This document shows positions 21,383 through 32,749 of a stretch of 64,000 nt of DNA, in pieces; within the stretch, counting starts at the first letter, position 1, and the number at the start of each line of letters is the position of its first letter. Both the position numbers and the translations under genes were made by a program. The stretch lies in contig NZ_CP022219.1 of assembly GCF_004114915.1 (NCBI RefSeq), positions 712,501 to 776,500 on the forward strand, given 5' to 3'. The notes under the pieces are model-generated. The model did not search any database and was not told the origin of the DNA. It worked only from the letters and a program-made list of their open reading frames with translations. The stretch is from Bradyrhizobium guangxiense (GTDB lineage: Bacteria > Pseudomonadota > Alphaproteobacteria > Rhizobiales > Xanthobacteraceae).

Positions 21383-23125
21383 ATGAGCATCACAAGCGAA
21401 CAGGCAGGCCGGCTGTACCAGCTGCGCCAGCCGACCTTTGCCGAACTGTATCTGCCAAAGCTCGTCACCGTCTGGCGCGAAGGCTATGGCATGGCGGATT
21501 TCCGCGCCGACGTCTTCGCGGGCCTGACCGTTGCGATCGTGGCGCTGCCGCTGTCGATGGCGATCGCGATCGCCTCGGGCGTTACGCCGGACCGCGGGCT
21601 CTACACCGCTGTCGCCGGCGGCTTCATCGCCTCTCTGCTCGGCGGCAGCCGGTTCCAGATCGGCGGACCTGCCGGTGCGTTCATCGTCTTGGTCGCAGCG
21701 ACCGCGGAGCGTCACGGCGTCGAGGGTGTCATCCTCGCCACCATGATGGCGGGCCTGTTCCTGATCGCCGCGGGCCTGTTGCGGGTCGGCACCTACATCA
21801 AGTTCATTCCCTATCCCGTGACGGTCGGCTTCCCCGCCGGCATCGCCGTGATCATCTTCGCCAGCCAGCTCCGCGATCTCTCGGGCATCACGCTCGCGGG
21901 GAAAGAACCCAGCGAGTTCGTGCCGAAGCTCGTCGCGCTCGCCGGCGGCCTCAACACGATCAATCCATCCGCGGTGATAGTCGCAATCGTCAGCATCGCC
22001 ATCATCGCGGCCCTGCGGATCTGGCGGCCGTCCTGGCCCGGCATCCTGATCGCGGTGGCCTTTGCCGCGGTGGCAACCGCGGTGTTCTCGCTGCCGGTCG
22101 AGACCATCGGCTCGCGCTTCGGCGGCATTCCGCGAGAATTGCCGTCGCCGGCATTGCCGGCCTTCTCACTGGCAAAGGCTCAGGCCGTGCTGCCGGACGC
22201 GATCGCGTTCGCGCTGCTGGCCGCCATCGAATCGCTGCTGTCTGCGGTGGTCGCCGACGGCATGACCGGACGCCGTCACCGCTCCAATTGCGAGCTGGTG
22301 GCGCAAGGGGCGGCCAATATCGGCTCGGCGCTGTTCGGCGGCATCTGCGTCACCGGCCTGATCGCGCGCACCGCGACCAACATCCGCGCCGGCGCGCGGG
22401 GGCCGCTCGCGGGCATGCTGCATTCGGTCTTCCTGCTGCTTTTCATGCTGATCGCGGCGCCGCTGGCAAGCTACATCCCGCTCGCTGCGCTCGCATCGGT
22501 GCTGGTCGTGGTGGCCTGGACCATGGCGGAGAAGCACGAATTCGCCACGCTGGTGCGCTCGTCATGGGGCGATGCCGTCGTGCTGCTCGCGACCTTCCTG
22601 CTGACGATCTTCCGCGACCTGACCGAAGGCATCCTGGTCGGCTTCGCGCTCGGCGCGGTGCTGTTCATCCATCGCATGGCGGAGATGACGGGCATCGAGG
22701 AACGCTCGCCGCTGGTGGTCCCCGATCGCCCCGATGACAGCAACGGCGATCGCGTTCCCTACGATTCCGCGCTGGCGGTGGATCGCGACGTGCTGGTCTA
22801 TCGCATTACCGGCGCGTTCTTCTTCGGCGCCGCCTCCGCCATCGGCAGCGTGCTCGACGAGGTCGCCGACAAGCGCAAGGCCTTCGTGGTCGATTTCGCC
22901 GCGGTGCCGTTCCTGGATTCGACGGCGGCCAACGTGCTCGGCCGCGTGGCCGTCAAGGCGCACCGCGAGGGCATCCGCCTGTTCATCACGGGAGCTTCGC
23001 CCGCGGTACGCCGCGCGCTGCTCCCCCATGGCGTGACGCCGCCGCGCGCGCGCTATCGCACGAGCCTCGAGCGCGCGATTGCCGATATCAAGGGCGGCGC
23101 GGACGTAGAGGTTGCCGCCGGCTGA
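21383..23125 (+). CDS. SulP-family anion transporter with STAS domain
   Basis: About 580 aa. The membrane part opens with the SulP signature FRADVFAGLTVAIVALPLSMAIAIASGVTPDRGLYTAV and has 10-14 spans. The cytoplasmic C-terminal STAS domain (about 440-560) includes VVDFAAVPFLDSTAANVLGRV. SulP proteins carry sulfate, bicarbonate, nitrate or C4-dicarboxylates; the substrate here is not clear. An ATG at 21383 and a TTG at 21374 are both possible starts. It follows the XRE regulator. Confidence 0.92.
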   Translation: MSITSEQAGRLYQLRQPTFAELYLPKLVTVWREGYGMADFRADVFAGLTVAIVALPLSMAIAIASGVTPDRGLYTAVAGGFIASLLGGSRFQIGGPAGAFIVLVAATAERHGVEGVILATMMAGLFLIAAGLLRVGTYIKFIPYPVTVGFPAGIAVIIFASQLRDLSGITLAGKEPSEFVPKLVALAGGLNTINPSAVIVAIVSIAIIAALRIWRPSWPGILIAVAFAAVATAVFSLPVETIGSRFGGIPRELPSPALPAFSLAKAQAVLPDAIAFALLAAIESLLSAVVADGMTGRRHRSNCELVAQGAANIGSALFGGICVTGLIARTATNIRAGARGPLAGMLHSVFLLLFMLIAAPLASYIPLAALASVLVVVAWTMAEKHEFATLVRSSWGDAVVLLATFLLTIFRDLTEGILVGFALGAVLFIHRMAEMTGIEERSPLVVPDRPDDSNGDRVPYDSALAVDRDVLVYRITGAFFFGAASAIGSVLDEVADKRKAFVVDFAAVPFLDSTAANVLGRVAVKAHREGIRLFITGASPAVRRALLPHGVTPPRARYRTSLERAIADIKGGADVEVAAG

Positions 23126-23225
23126 CGGCGCGCCGGCCGGCCCGGCCGACGCTGCGGCGCCCGCGCGCTTGACAGGGCGGGCGCGACGCGAAATGGATCG
23201 CCTCGGATACGACCCCGAGGGAAAG

Positions 23226-24065
23226 ATGACCGCGCCCAAATCGCCTGCAGCCTGTCTGATCGGATGGCCGGCCGCGCATTCGCGCTCGCCGCTGATCCAT
23301 CGCTACTGGCTGCGCACGCTGGGCATCGACGGCGGCTACATCATCGAGGCGGTGCCGCCCGAAGACCTGCGCGATTTCGTGCTGCGGCTGTCGCTGCGCG
23401 GCTTCGTCGGCGCCAACGTCACCATCCCGCACAAGGAAGCCGTGCTGACGCTGTCGACGCCCGACGCCCGCGCCAAGGCGGTGGGCGCGGCCAACACGCT
23501 GTGGTTTGCCGATGGCGAGCTGCGCTCGACCAATACCGACGTCGAAGGCTTCATCAGCAATCTCGACGCCAGCGCGCCCAGCTGGGACGCGGCCGAGGAG
23601 GCGCTGGTGCTGGGCGCGGGCGGTTCCTCGCGCGCGGTCGTGTTCGGGCTGCTCGAACGCGGCATTAAGCGTGTGCATCTTGCCAACCGCACCATCGCGC
23701 GCGCCGAGACGCTGGCCAGGCAGTTCGGGCCGAGCGTGCATCCGCTGCCGTGGCAAGGCATCAACGACGTGCTGCCGCGCGTAAAACTTCTCGTGAACAC
23801 GACCTCGCTCGGCATGCACGGCCAGCCGTCACTCGATGTCGACGTCGCACGTCTGCCGCAATCGGCGGTCATTACCGACCTCGTCTATGTCCCGCTGGTG
23901 ACGCCGCTGCTCGCCGCGGCGAAGGCGCGCGGCCTGAAGACCGCCGACGGGCTCGGCATGCTGCTGCATCAGGCAGTGCGCGGCTTCGAGCTGTGGTTCG
24001 GCCGGCGGCCGGAGGTGACGGCCGAGCTGCGCGCATTGGTCGAGGCCGATCTCACGAAGACTTGA
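23226..24065 (+). CDS. aroE: shikimate dehydrogenase
   Basis: 279 aa; it reduces 3-dehydroshikimate to shikimate with NADPH in chorismate synthesis. Substrate-binding residues are in place: Ser19 and Ser21 (SRSPL), catalytic Lys70 (NVTIPHK) and Asp104 (NTDVEGF). The NADPH-binding loop is LGAGGSSRAV, followed by ANRT, and the C-terminal Gln of LLHQAVRGFE contacts substrate. The start at 23226 has GAGGGA just upstream and gives the usual length; an ATG 33 bases earlier adds an atypical leader. Confidence 0.95.
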   Translation: MTAPKSPAACLIGWPAAHSRSPLIHRYWLRTLGIDGGYIIEAVPPEDLRDFVLRLSLRGFVGANVTIPHKEAVLTLSTPDARAKAVGAANTLWFADGELRSTNTDVEGFISNLDASAPSWDAAEEALVLGAGGSSRAVVFGLLERGIKRVHLANRTIARAETLARQFGPSVHPLPWQGINDVLPRVKLLVNTTSLGMHGQPSLDVDVARLPQSAVITDLVYVPLVTPLLAAAKARGLKTADGLGMLLHQAVRGFELWFGRRPEVTAELRALVEADLTKT

Positions 24066-24122
24066 GAGAATAGCGCACGGCGCTTCGGAGTTCTCCATCC
24101 GTGGGGACAATCGGAGACCGTC

Positions 24123-24749
24123 ATGTCTGTTCAACGTGCAACTTTCACACGTCCGCTGATCGCCGTCGCGATGGTGGCCGTCTCGACTTACTGCGCCTTC
24201 GCCCAGAGGGCGCCGATACCGACGCGCGTGCGTGGCACGATCGAGAGCGTCAATGGTGACACCATGCAGGTCAAGTCACGCAGTGGCGAGGACGTCAAGC
24301 TTCGTATCGCCGCCGACGTGAACGTGTCAGGCATCACGAAGATCTCGCTCGCCGACATCAAGCCGGGTTCGTTCATCGGCGCGACCACCGTGCCGGGACC
24401 CGACGGCGGTCAGAACGCCGTCGAGGTGCATGTGTTTCCGGAAAATATGCGCGGCACCGGCGAGGGCTCGCGGCCCTGGGACCTCAAGCCCAATTCCAGC
24501 ATGACCAATGCGACGGTGGCGGAAAGCGTCGTCGGCAATGACGGTCATACGCTGCTGGTCAAGTACAAGGACGGCGAGAAGAAGGTGTTCGTCGCCGACA
24601 ACACGCCGGTGGTGACCTTCGTGCCGGGTGACAAGTCCGAGTTGAAGCCGGGCGCCAAGGTCATCGCCTTCATGAAGCAATTGCCGGACGGCTCGTTCGA
24701 GGCCAGTCGCGTCAGCGTCGGTCGCGACGGCCTGACGCCGCCGATGTGA
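24123..24749 (+). CDS. hypothetical exported protein, 208 aa
   Basis: A signal peptide (about residues 1-27, ending CAFAQ) is followed by two related beta-rich halves. Each begins with a strand set like RVRGTIESVNGDTMQVKSRSGEDVKL or ATVAESVVGNDGHTLLVKYKDGEKKVFV and ends in an IKPGSFIGA or LKPGAKVIAF loop. This resembles small OB-like barrels of the DUF5666 type. It is probably periplasmic; the function is unknown. GGAG precedes the ATG. Confidence 0.8.
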   Translation: MSVQRATFTRPLIAVAMVAVSTYCAFAQRAPIPTRVRGTIESVNGDTMQVKSRSGEDVKLRIAADVNVSGITKISLADIKPGSFIGATTVPGPDGGQNAVEVHVFPENMRGTGEGSRPWDLKPNSSMTNATVAESVVGNDGHTLLVKYKDGEKKVFVADNTPVVTFVPGDKSELKPGAKVIAFMKQLPDGSFEASRVSVGRDGLTPPM

Positions 24750-24772
24750 GGCACGCTGTTCGCCTCAGTGCC

Positions 24773-26179
<1,407 letters not shown>

Positions 26180-26401
26180 GGCTCGAGTTCCGCCCGTTCC
26201 CCGGTTCCGGCCGGAATTATAATGTTAACAAGACGTTATCGGGCGCGCGATCCGCCCGGTTCCGTAATGATTCATCATATTTTTTGAAGCCAAGTTAGCC
26301 TCACAAGCATTATAAGACCCCAGCAAATCAGGGCTGCGGGGCCGGTTCGGGCTGCCCGCGATTGCCGAGGGGATTCCCTGGTTGTTGCGTTGGGGGACGA
26401 T

Positions 26402-27745
26402 ATGAGCCGCAAATATTTCGGGACGGACGGGATTCGGGGCCGCGCCAACGGACTGATCACGCCGGAGCTCGCGCTCAAGGTCGGCCAGGCCGCAGGCCTT
26501 GCGTTTCAGCGCGGCGACCACCGCCACCGGGTCGTGATCGGCAAGGACCCCCGCCTGTCCGGCTACATGATCGAATACGCCATGGTCGCAGGCTTCACCT
26601 CGGTCGGCATGGACGTGCTGCTGGTCGGCCCGATGCCGACGCCGGCGGTCGCGATGCTGACCAAGTCGATGCGCGCCGATCTCGGCGTCATGATCTCGGC
26701 GTCGCACAATCTGTTCGAGGACAACGGCATCAAGCTGTTCGGTCCGCAGGGCTTCAAGCTCTCCGACGACGTCGAGCGGCAGATCGAGCAGCTGCTCGAC
26801 GAGCCCATCGACAAGCGTCTCGCACAGAGCGCGAGCCGGGGCCGCCCCCGCCGTATCGACGGCGTGCATGACCGCTACATCGAGTTCGCCAAGCGCACGC
26901 TGCCGCGCGACCTGTCGCTCGACGGCCTGCGCGTCGTGATCGATTGCGCCAACGGCGCCGCCTACAAGGTGGTGCCGGAAGCGCTGTGGGAGCTGGGCGC
27001 CGACGTCGTGCCGATCGGCGTCGAGCCCGATGGCTTCAACATCAACAAGGAATGCGGCTCGACCTCGCCGGAAGCGCTGTCGAGGAAAGTCCGCGAGATG
27101 CGCGCCGACATCGGCATCGCGCTCGACGGTGATGCCGATCGCGTCATCCTGGTCGACGAGCGCGGCCACATCGTCGACGGCGACCAGCTGCTTGCGGTGA
27201 TCGCGCAGAGCTGGAAGGAAGATGGCCGGCTGTCGCGGCCGGGCATCGTCGCCACCGTGATGTCCAATCTCGGGCTCGAGCGCTTCCTGAACGGGCAGGG
27301 GCTCGATCTGGTGCGCACGCCGGTCGGCGACCGCTACGTGCTCGAGCAGATGCTGAGCGGCGGCTACAATCTCGGCGGCGAGCAGTCCGGCCACATCATC
27401 CTGTCCGACTACGCCACCACCGGCGACGGCTTCGTGGCCGCATTGCAGGTGCTGGCGGTGGTGCAGAAGATGCGCCGCCCGGTATCCGAGGTCTGCCACC
27501 GCTTCGATCCGCTGCCGCAGATCCTCAAGAATGTCCGCCACAAGGGCGGAAAGCCGCTCGACGATTCCGACGTCAAATCGGCGATCTCCGACGGCGAGAA
27601 GCGGCTCAACGGCCACGGCCGCCTCCTGATCCGCTCCTCCGGCACCGAGCCCGTGATCCGCGTCATGGGCGAGGGCGAAGACCGCATCCTGGTCGAGGAC
27701 GTCGTCGACACCATCGTCTCGGCGCTGGGGCAGGCGGCGGCGTAG
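26402..27745 (+). CDS. glmM: phosphoglucosamine mutase
   Basis: 447 aa; it converts glucosamine-6-phosphate to glucosamine-1-phosphate on the way to UDP-GlcNAc for peptidoglycan and lipopolysaccharide. The phosphorylated Ser is Ser101 in MISASHN. The metal loop is DGDADR, the sugar-binding loop GGEQSGH and the phosphate-binding loop [12 protein letters not shown]. The N-terminus [16 protein letters not shown] is diagnostic. In many alphaproteobacteria it follows folP/ftsH, but here it stands alone after the small acidic gene. Confidence 0.97.
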   Translation: MSRKYFGTDGIRGRANGLITPELALKVGQAAGLAFQRGDHRHRVVIGKDPRLSGYMIEYAMVAGFTSVGMDVLLVGPMPTPAVAMLTKSMRADLGVMISASHNLFEDNGIKLFGPQGFKLSDDVERQIEQLLDEPIDKRLAQSASRGRPRRIDGVHDRYIEFAKRTLPRDLSLDGLRVVIDCANGAAYKVVPEALWELGADVVPIGVEPDGFNINKECGSTSPEALSRKVREMRADIGIALDGDADRVILVDERGHIVDGDQLLAVIAQSWKEDGRLSRPGIVATVMSNLGLERFLNGQGLDLVRTPVGDRYVLEQMLSGGYNLGGEQSGHIILSDYATTGDGFVAALQVLAVVQKMRRPVSEVCHRFDPLPQILKNVRHKGGKPLDDSDVKSAISDGEKRLNGHGRLLIRSSGTEPVIRVMGEGEDRILVEDVVDTIVSALGQAAA

Positions 27746-27886
27746 AGCCTTTCTCGCCCTCCCCCGGAAGGGCACGGTGATGAACAGGCCGCGCGCATCC
27801 CAGCCATTTGCGATTGGCGCTGGTTCCACCAATGCTTGCATCGTAATGAGCAACTCGCGGCAATCTGCCGCGCCGGGATCGCCGCA

Positions 27887-29137
27887 TTGAACAAGCCTGT
27901 CGTCGTACCTGCGGAAATGCTGACCGAGCCCGTCGTCGTCGCCGAGGTCGCGGGTGCTGCCAGGCCGAGCGCGGGGCCGGCTTACGTCGTGCTCGCCGGC
28001 ATCAGCTTCTCGCACTTCCTCAACGACACCATGCAGTCGCTGATCGCCTCGGTGTATCCGATCCTGAAGGACACCTACGCGCTCGACTTCGCGCAGATCG
28101 GCATGATCACGCTGGCGTTCCAGTTCACGGCTTCGCTGCTGCAGCCGGTGGTCGGGCACTATACCGACAAGAAGGCGCAGCCCTATTCGCTGGCGATCGG
28201 CATGGCCTCGACCTTCTTCGGCCTCTTGCTGCTCAGCGCCGCGCAGCAATACCTCGTCATCCTCGTCGCCGCCGCGCTGGTCGGCCTCGGCTCGGCGGTG
28301 TTTCACCCCGAGTCCGCGCGCATCGCGCGGCTCGCCTCCGGCGGCCGTTACGGCTTTGCGCAATCGGTGTTCCAGCTCGGCGGCAGTTTCGGCACCTCGA
28401 TGGGGCCGGTGCTGGCGGCGCTGATTGTGGTGCCGTTCGGGCAGGGCAGCATCGCCTGGTTCTCCTCGATCGCGTTCCTCGCGATCCTCATCCTCTGGCG
28501 CATCGGCCGCTGGTACGCGCCGCAGATCAAGGCGAAGAAGACCGCAGCCGTTCAAGCCCATCCCGATGCGCCGAGCTCGCGCCGCGTCGTGGTCGCGCTG
28601 CTCGTGCTGGTCGCGCTGTTGTTTTCCAAGCAGCTCTACGTCTCCAGCCTGTCGAGCTACTACATCTTCTACCTGATCGACCGCTTCGGCGTGTCGACGC
28701 AGGCGGCGCAGATCTATCTCTTCATCTTCCTCGCGGCGAACGCAGTCGGCGCGTTTCTGGGGGGTCCCCTGGGCGACCGCTTCGGCCGCAAGATCGTGAT
28801 CTGGATTTCGATCCTGGGCGCGCTCCCGTTCACGCTGGCGCTGCCTTATGCCGGGCTCGTCGGCAGCGCGGTGCTCAGCATCGTCATCGGCCTGATCATC
28901 TCCTCGACGACGTCGTCGATCATCGTGTTCGCGCAGGAGCTGGTGCCGCACAGATTCGGCATGATCTCCGGCGTGTTCTTCGGCGTCGCCTTCGGCATCG
29001 GCGGCTTGGGGGCGGCCGTGCTCGGCAAGCTCGCCGACAACACCTCGATCGAGTTTGTCTACCGGGTCTGCGCCTATCTGCCCGCGATCGGCCTGCTTGC
29101 GGTGTTCCTGCCCAAGCTGCCGCGGCCCACGCGTTAA
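27887..29137 (+). CDS. MFS transporter, fosmidomycin-resistance (Fsr) type
   Basis: About 416 aa with 12 membrane spans in two halves. The N-terminal half matches the Fsr family (ISFSHFLNDTMQSLIASVYPILK, PVVGHYTDKKAQPYSLAIGM, VGLGSAVFHPESARIARLASGGR). Loop motif GGPLGDRFGRK marks the second half. Members export fosmidomycin or other small compounds; the substrate here is unknown. The start could be TTG 27887 or ATG 27917, neither with a good ribosome-binding site. Confidence 0.88.
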   Translation: MNKPVVVPAEMLTEPVVVAEVAGAARPSAGPAYVVLAGISFSHFLNDTMQSLIASVYPILKDTYALDFAQIGMITLAFQFTASLLQPVVGHYTDKKAQPYSLAIGMASTFFGLLLLSAAQQYLVILVAAALVGLGSAVFHPESARIARLASGGRYGFAQSVFQLGGSFGTSMGPVLAALIVVPFGQGSIAWFSSIAFLAILILWRIGRWYAPQIKAKKTAAVQAHPDAPSSRRVVVALLVLVALLFSKQLYVSSLSSYYIFYLIDRFGVSTQAAQIYLFIFLAANAVGAFLGGPLGDRFGRKIVIWISILGALPFTLALPYAGLVGSAVLSIVIGLIISSTTSSIIVFAQELVPHRFGMISGVFFGVAFGIGGLGAAVLGKLADNTSIEFVYRVCAYLPAIGLLAVFLPKLPRPTR

Positions 29138-29365
29138 CGCTTCCTCTCTCGCTGCAGCGCAGCTTCACACATCGTTAGCAATTGCGGCGCGCGAGGCGAT
29201 GCGTTTTTGCAACGCATTCTGCCCGCGCGCGCGAGCAGTCAGAAAAAATCAACCTTAAAAATTAGGGTTAAGTGGCGCTTAAACATTTGCTGCCATCGTC
29301 CCCCCGTGAGTTTCCAGAACGTGAGGCGCTCGTATTTTGCCTCACCGGCCATAAGGACGAAGCCA

Positions 29366-30214
29366 ATGCGTAGCGTTAAGTCTCTGCTTGCCGCGGGTGC
29401 GGCAACCCTGATCTCGTCGATGGCGTTCGCCGCCGATATGCCGATCGCCGCGCCCCCTCCCATGTACGCGCCGCCGGCTCCGCCCGCCGATTTCGGCGGC
29501 TGGTATCTCCGCGGCGACATCGGCTTCAGCAACCAGAAGACCAGTGATCTCCACTACGGCCGCGAGTCCGCGTATTCGCAGCTCACTTCGTTCGACCAGA
29601 AAACCTCGTTCGACACCGCCGGCATCTACGGCCTGGGCGTCGGCTACCGGTTCAACAACTGGTTCCGCGCCGACGTGACCGGACAGTATCGCGGCAATTC
29701 GAACTTCAAGGGCACGGATCGCTTCACGGGCACCGCCGGTGGCGTGGCCTACAACGGCATCGACAACTACAGCGCCAGCAAGTCCGAATGGCTGGTCCTG
29801 GCCAACGCGTATGTCGATCTCGGTACGTGGTGGTGCATCACGCCGTTCATTGGCGCCGGCGTCGGCGGCGCGCGGGTCTCGATCGCGAACTTCTCCGATA
29901 CGGGCACCAACAGCCTGCCGTTCACCACCACGAGCTTTGCCACCGCTCCGACGAGCTCGAAATGGAATTTCGCCTGGGCCGCCCATGCGGGCCTTGCCTA
30001 TAAGGTCAATCCGAACCTCGTCCTCGAACTCGCCTACAGCTATGTCGATCTAGGCCCGGGGCAGACTGGAATTCTGTCGGATTACACAGGCGCGACGACC
30101 AACAACGTCTTCAAGTTCAAGGACATCACCTCGCACGATCTCAAGCTCGGCGTGCGCTGGAATCTCGACAGCCCGCCGGTCTATGCGCCGCCGCCGCTCG
30201 TCACCAAGGGCTGA
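29366..30214 (+). CDS. outer-membrane beta-barrel protein, Omp25/31-like
   Basis: 282 aa. The signal peptide (MRSVKSLLAAGAATLISSMAFA) is cut before ADMPIAAPPPMYAPPAPPADF, the Pro-rich linker typical of rhizobial Omp25/31 proteins. The barrel begins GGWYLRGDIGFSNQ and ends ITSHDLKLGVRWNL. Alternating hydrophobic strands include YRFNNWFRADVTGQYR and AWAAHAGLAYKVNPNLVLELAYSYVDL. AAGGACGA precedes the start. It is followed by a terminator and then another barrel gene, so the two are likely expressed separately. Confidence 0.9.
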   Translation: MRSVKSLLAAGAATLISSMAFAADMPIAAPPPMYAPPAPPADFGGWYLRGDIGFSNQKTSDLHYGRESAYSQLTSFDQKTSFDTAGIYGLGVGYRFNNWFRADVTGQYRGNSNFKGTDRFTGTAGGVAYNGIDNYSASKSEWLVLANAYVDLGTWWCITPFIGAGVGGARVSIANFSDTGTNSLPFTTTSFATAPTSSKWNFAWAAHAGLAYKVNPNLVLELAYSYVDLGPGQTGILSDYTGATTNNVFKFKDITSHDLKLGVRWNLDSPPVYAPPPLVTKG

Positions 30215-30242
30215 TCGACAGCCTCATCGCTTAACGTTTCTT

Positions 30243-30273
30243 AACGGCGCGGGATCATCCCGCGCCGTTTTGC
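30243..30273 (+). terminator. rho-independent terminator after the porin gene
   Basis: A perfect 12-bp stem AACGGCGCGGGA/TCCCGCGCCGTT with a 3-base loop is followed by TTGCTTT, 29 bases past the stop. Confidence 0.92.
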
Positions 30274-30382
30274 TTTGCGTATTTTTCATGGTCCGACAGC
30301 GACCAGCGCGTCTGGCGCAACCATTGGTTAAGGTTAACAGGCGATGATCATCGCAACTGTTCGAGTCCGATGGAGCGTTTCG

Positions 30383-31210
30383 ATGCGTAGGCTGATGGTG
30401 GCGGCGGCGATGTTGGGGACGGTGTCAGCCGCGCACGCGGCCGACATGCCCGACCTGCCGATCCTGCGCGGCAGCTTCACCGATGGCCTGACGAGGTCCA
30501 GCGTCAACTGGCAAGGCTCGTATGTCGGAGCGCAGGCCGGCTATGGCTCGTCCGACGAGAACTTCAACGGCTCGACCAGCAACATGATGGCCGCCTTGCT
30601 GGCGGACACGTTGATCGAGAGTTCGATGGGCGTGTCCCAGTGGAATCTCGGATTGGGCAAGGCCTCGCAGCGCACGACCGGTTACGGCGCCTTCGTCGGC
30701 TACAACGAGCAGTGGGACGACGTCGTCCTGGGTCTCGAAGTGAGCTGGCTGCACGGCACGTTCGGAGGCATGTCGTCGGCCAGCGAGAGGCGCGTCTCCG
30801 CCACGGCACTGTCCGACGGCAATTTCCATGATGTCACGGCGACCTCGACATCTTCGATCAGCATCAGCGACATCGGAACGTTCCGCGGCCGAGCCGCTTA
30901 CGCATGGGGCTGCTTCCTGCCCTACATGTTCGGCGGTCTCGCGCTCGGCAACGCGGATATCGTGCGTACCGCCAGCGTGCAGGATCGCGTGAGCGCGACC
31001 CAGTTCGGGACCTACACGCCACTGGCGCCGTTGAGCTCGACCGATGCCCAGCACAATCACCTGATTTACGGCTACACGGCCGGTGTTGGTGTCGACGTCA
31101 ACCTGGTCGGCGGCTTGTTCATGCGCGCGGAGTACGAATACATTCGCTTCACGGCCCAGGTCGACACCAGCATCAATACCGTCCGCGCCGGCCTCGGCTA
31201 CAAGTTCTGA
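30383..31210 (+). CDS. outer-membrane beta-barrel protein, Omp31-like
   Basis: 275 aa. Signal peptide MRRLMVAAAMLGTVSAAHA is followed by ADMPDLP, then a barrel with WQGSYVGAQAGYGSSDENF at the start and MRAEYEYIRFTAQVDTSINTVRAGLGYKF at the end, the final Phe being the classical outer-membrane sorting signal. An extended Ser/Thr-rich segment (about 130-165) may be a surface loop. The start at 30383 has GGAG 7 bases upstream and gives the proper signal peptide; an upstream ATG in frame does not. Confidence 0.88.
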   Translation: MRRLMVAAAMLGTVSAAHAADMPDLPILRGSFTDGLTRSSVNWQGSYVGAQAGYGSSDENFNGSTSNMMAALLADTLIESSMGVSQWNLGLGKASQRTTGYGAFVGYNEQWDDVVLGLEVSWLHGTFGGMSSASERRVSATALSDGNFHDVTATSTSSISISDIGTFRGRAAYAWGCFLPYMFGGLALGNADIVRTASVQDRVSATQFGTYTPLAPLSSTDAQHNHLIYGYTAGVGVDVNLVGGLFMRAEYEYIRFTAQVDTSINTVRAGLGYKF

Positions 31211-31283
31211 GCGCAGCATAGCGCCGCGGTTGACAGCTCCCCTCGGTCCTGATGCTCTGTCGTTCCATGGCGGGGCGGCAGCG

Positions 31284-31874
31284 ATGAAGATCTACGGCGA
31301 TAGCAATTCCGGAAATTGTCTGAAGGTGAAGTGGGTCTGCGACAAGCTCGCATTGCCCTACCAGTGGATCGAAGTCGACACGCGCAAGGGCGAGACGCGC
31401 ACGCCGCAATTCCTGAAGATGAACGGCGCCGGCCAGGTGCCCACCGTCGCCTTCGAGGACGGCCGCACGCTGGCGCAGTCCAATGCGATCATCCGCTATC
31501 TCGCCCGCGACAGCGCGCTCCTTCCGCGCGACGCCTTTACGGCGGCCAAGATGGACGAATGGCTGTTCTGGGAACAGTACAGCCACGAGCCTTATATCGC
31601 GGTGTGCCGCTTCCTCATGGTCTATCTCGGCAAGGACGTATCGGAGCTCGATCCTGAAAAGGTCAAGCGCGGCTATGCGGCGCTCGACCGCATGGAGCAG
31701 CATCTGGCGGCCGGCCGCTGCTTCGCCGGCGAGGATGTTTCGGTCGCCGATGTCTCGCTGCTCGCCTATACCCGCGTGGCGCATGAAGGCGGCTTCGCCC
31801 TCGGCCGTTATGCGTCCGTCCGCCGCTGGATCGGCGAAGTCGACGCGTTTCTCGGCCTTCCGCCGGCGCGCTGA
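31284..31874 (+). CDS. glutathione S-transferase family protein
   Basis: 196 aa. Key parts: MKIYGDSNSGNCLKVKWVCDKL (catalytic face), GAGQVPTVAF (cis-Pro loop), AQSNAIIRYLARDS (glutathione-binding), WLFWEQYSHEPYIA and ADVSLLAYTRVAHEGGF in the helical domain. It is paralogous to the protein encoded at 15331-15981. It lies 15 bases before an acetyltransferase gene and is probably co-transcribed with it. The substrate is unknown. Confidence 0.87.
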   Translation: MKIYGDSNSGNCLKVKWVCDKLALPYQWIEVDTRKGETRTPQFLKMNGAGQVPTVAFEDGRTLAQSNAIIRYLARDSALLPRDAFTAAKMDEWLFWEQYSHEPYIAVCRFLMVYLGKDVSELDPEKVKRGYAALDRMEQHLAAGRCFAGEDVSVADVSLLAYTRVAHEGGFALGRYASVRRWIGEVDAFLGLPPAR

Positions 31875-31889
31875 GTTGGAGTTTTCGAT

Positions 31890-32354
31890 ATGAGCGCCGA
31901 ATCCGTCTCCATCCGCCGCGCGCGCCGCGACGACGTGCCCGCGATCGTGGCGATGCTGGCCGACGACCATCTCGGCCGCGCGCGCGAGCGCGTCGAGGAT
32001 CCGTTGCCCGCCGTCTATGACGACGCATTCGCGCGGGTCGACCGCGATCCGAATCTCACGCTGATCGTGGCCGAGAGCGAGGGCAGGGTGGTCGGCTGCC
32101 TGCAACTCGCGATCCTGCCGGGCATCAGCTCGCAAGGCGGCATTCGCGGCCTGCTCGAAGACGTGCGCGTTGCTTCCGATTGTCGCAGCCGTGGCATCGG
32201 CGAGCAGTTGGTGCAATGGGCGGTGACGGAAGCAAAGGCGCGCGGCTGCAATCTGGTCGAGTTGCTCACGCATCAGACGAGAACGGATGCGCAGCGCTTC
32301 TACAAGCGGCTCGGATTCACAGCGAGCCACGTTGGTATGACTGTCCGCTTTTGA
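31890..32354 (+). CDS. GNAT-family N-acetyltransferase
   Basis: 154 aa with the GNAT fold: VSIRRARRDDVPAIVAML, the strand VVGCLQLAILPGISSQGGIRGLLEDVRVA, the acetyl-CoA loop CRSRGIGEQLVQWAV, and the C-terminal HQTRTDAQRFYKRLGFTASHVGMTVRF. It is tightly downstream of a glutathione transferase gene. The acceptor is unknown. Confidence 0.9.
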   Translation: MSAESVSIRRARRDDVPAIVAMLADDHLGRARERVEDPLPAVYDDAFARVDRDPNLTLIVAESEGRVVGCLQLAILPGISSQGGIRGLLEDVRVASDCRSRGIGEQLVQWAVTEAKARGCNLVELLTHQTRTDAQRFYKRLGFTASHVGMTVRF

Positions 32355-32512
32355 TCCAGCACCAACGCGGCCGTTGCGCAATCAGCGAAATCGGATCGCG
32401 CGTTCGTTCATGTTAAGAGCCGGTAAACTACCCAGCCGTCGTTCACGTTGATGAAGGAACGAACGGTGCTACGCAGCGTCAGGCACCGAGCTCGGTCGGT
32501 TCGGGGATTTCG

Positions 32513-32719
32513 ATGACAAGCTATTCCATCATCAAGGTCGGCAACGACTACGTCGTGCAGGCCAATGACAAATGCATTTTGAAAGTCGGCAGCCGCCGCC
32601 GGGCCGCGCAATTGATCAGCGAGGCCACGGACTTGCTAAACGCGCTCGCGGTCGTCGAATCCCCTGATCTCGCGCCGGAGGCACCTTCAATCCCCCGTGA
32701 GACGCCGGAACTTCCTTGA
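32513..32719 (+). CDS. hypothetical protein, 68 aa
   Basis: A small soluble protein with an N-terminal beta hairpin (SYSIIKVGNDYVVQANDKCILKVGSRRRAAQLISEATDLLN) and a Pro/Glu-rich tail. It ends 79 bases before serC on the same strand but has its own GGGGAT-type site. The serC leader RNA begins only after its stop, so it is probably a separate transcription unit or read-through into serC. No family is recognised. Confidence 0.65.
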   Translation: MTSYSIIKVGNDYVVQANDKCILKVGSRRRAAQLISEATDLLNALAVVESPDLAPEAPSIPRETPELP

Positions 32720-32749
32720 CTGGTCTGCCCGATTCCCGTATCAGCCGCG

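Noticed and set aside
26225..28951. Minus-strand open frame of 908 codons opposite glmM and the MFS gene
   Set aside because: It is a mirror of two well-supported genes; the Arg/His/Asp-rich translation is typical of the antisense frame in high-GC DNA and matches no family.
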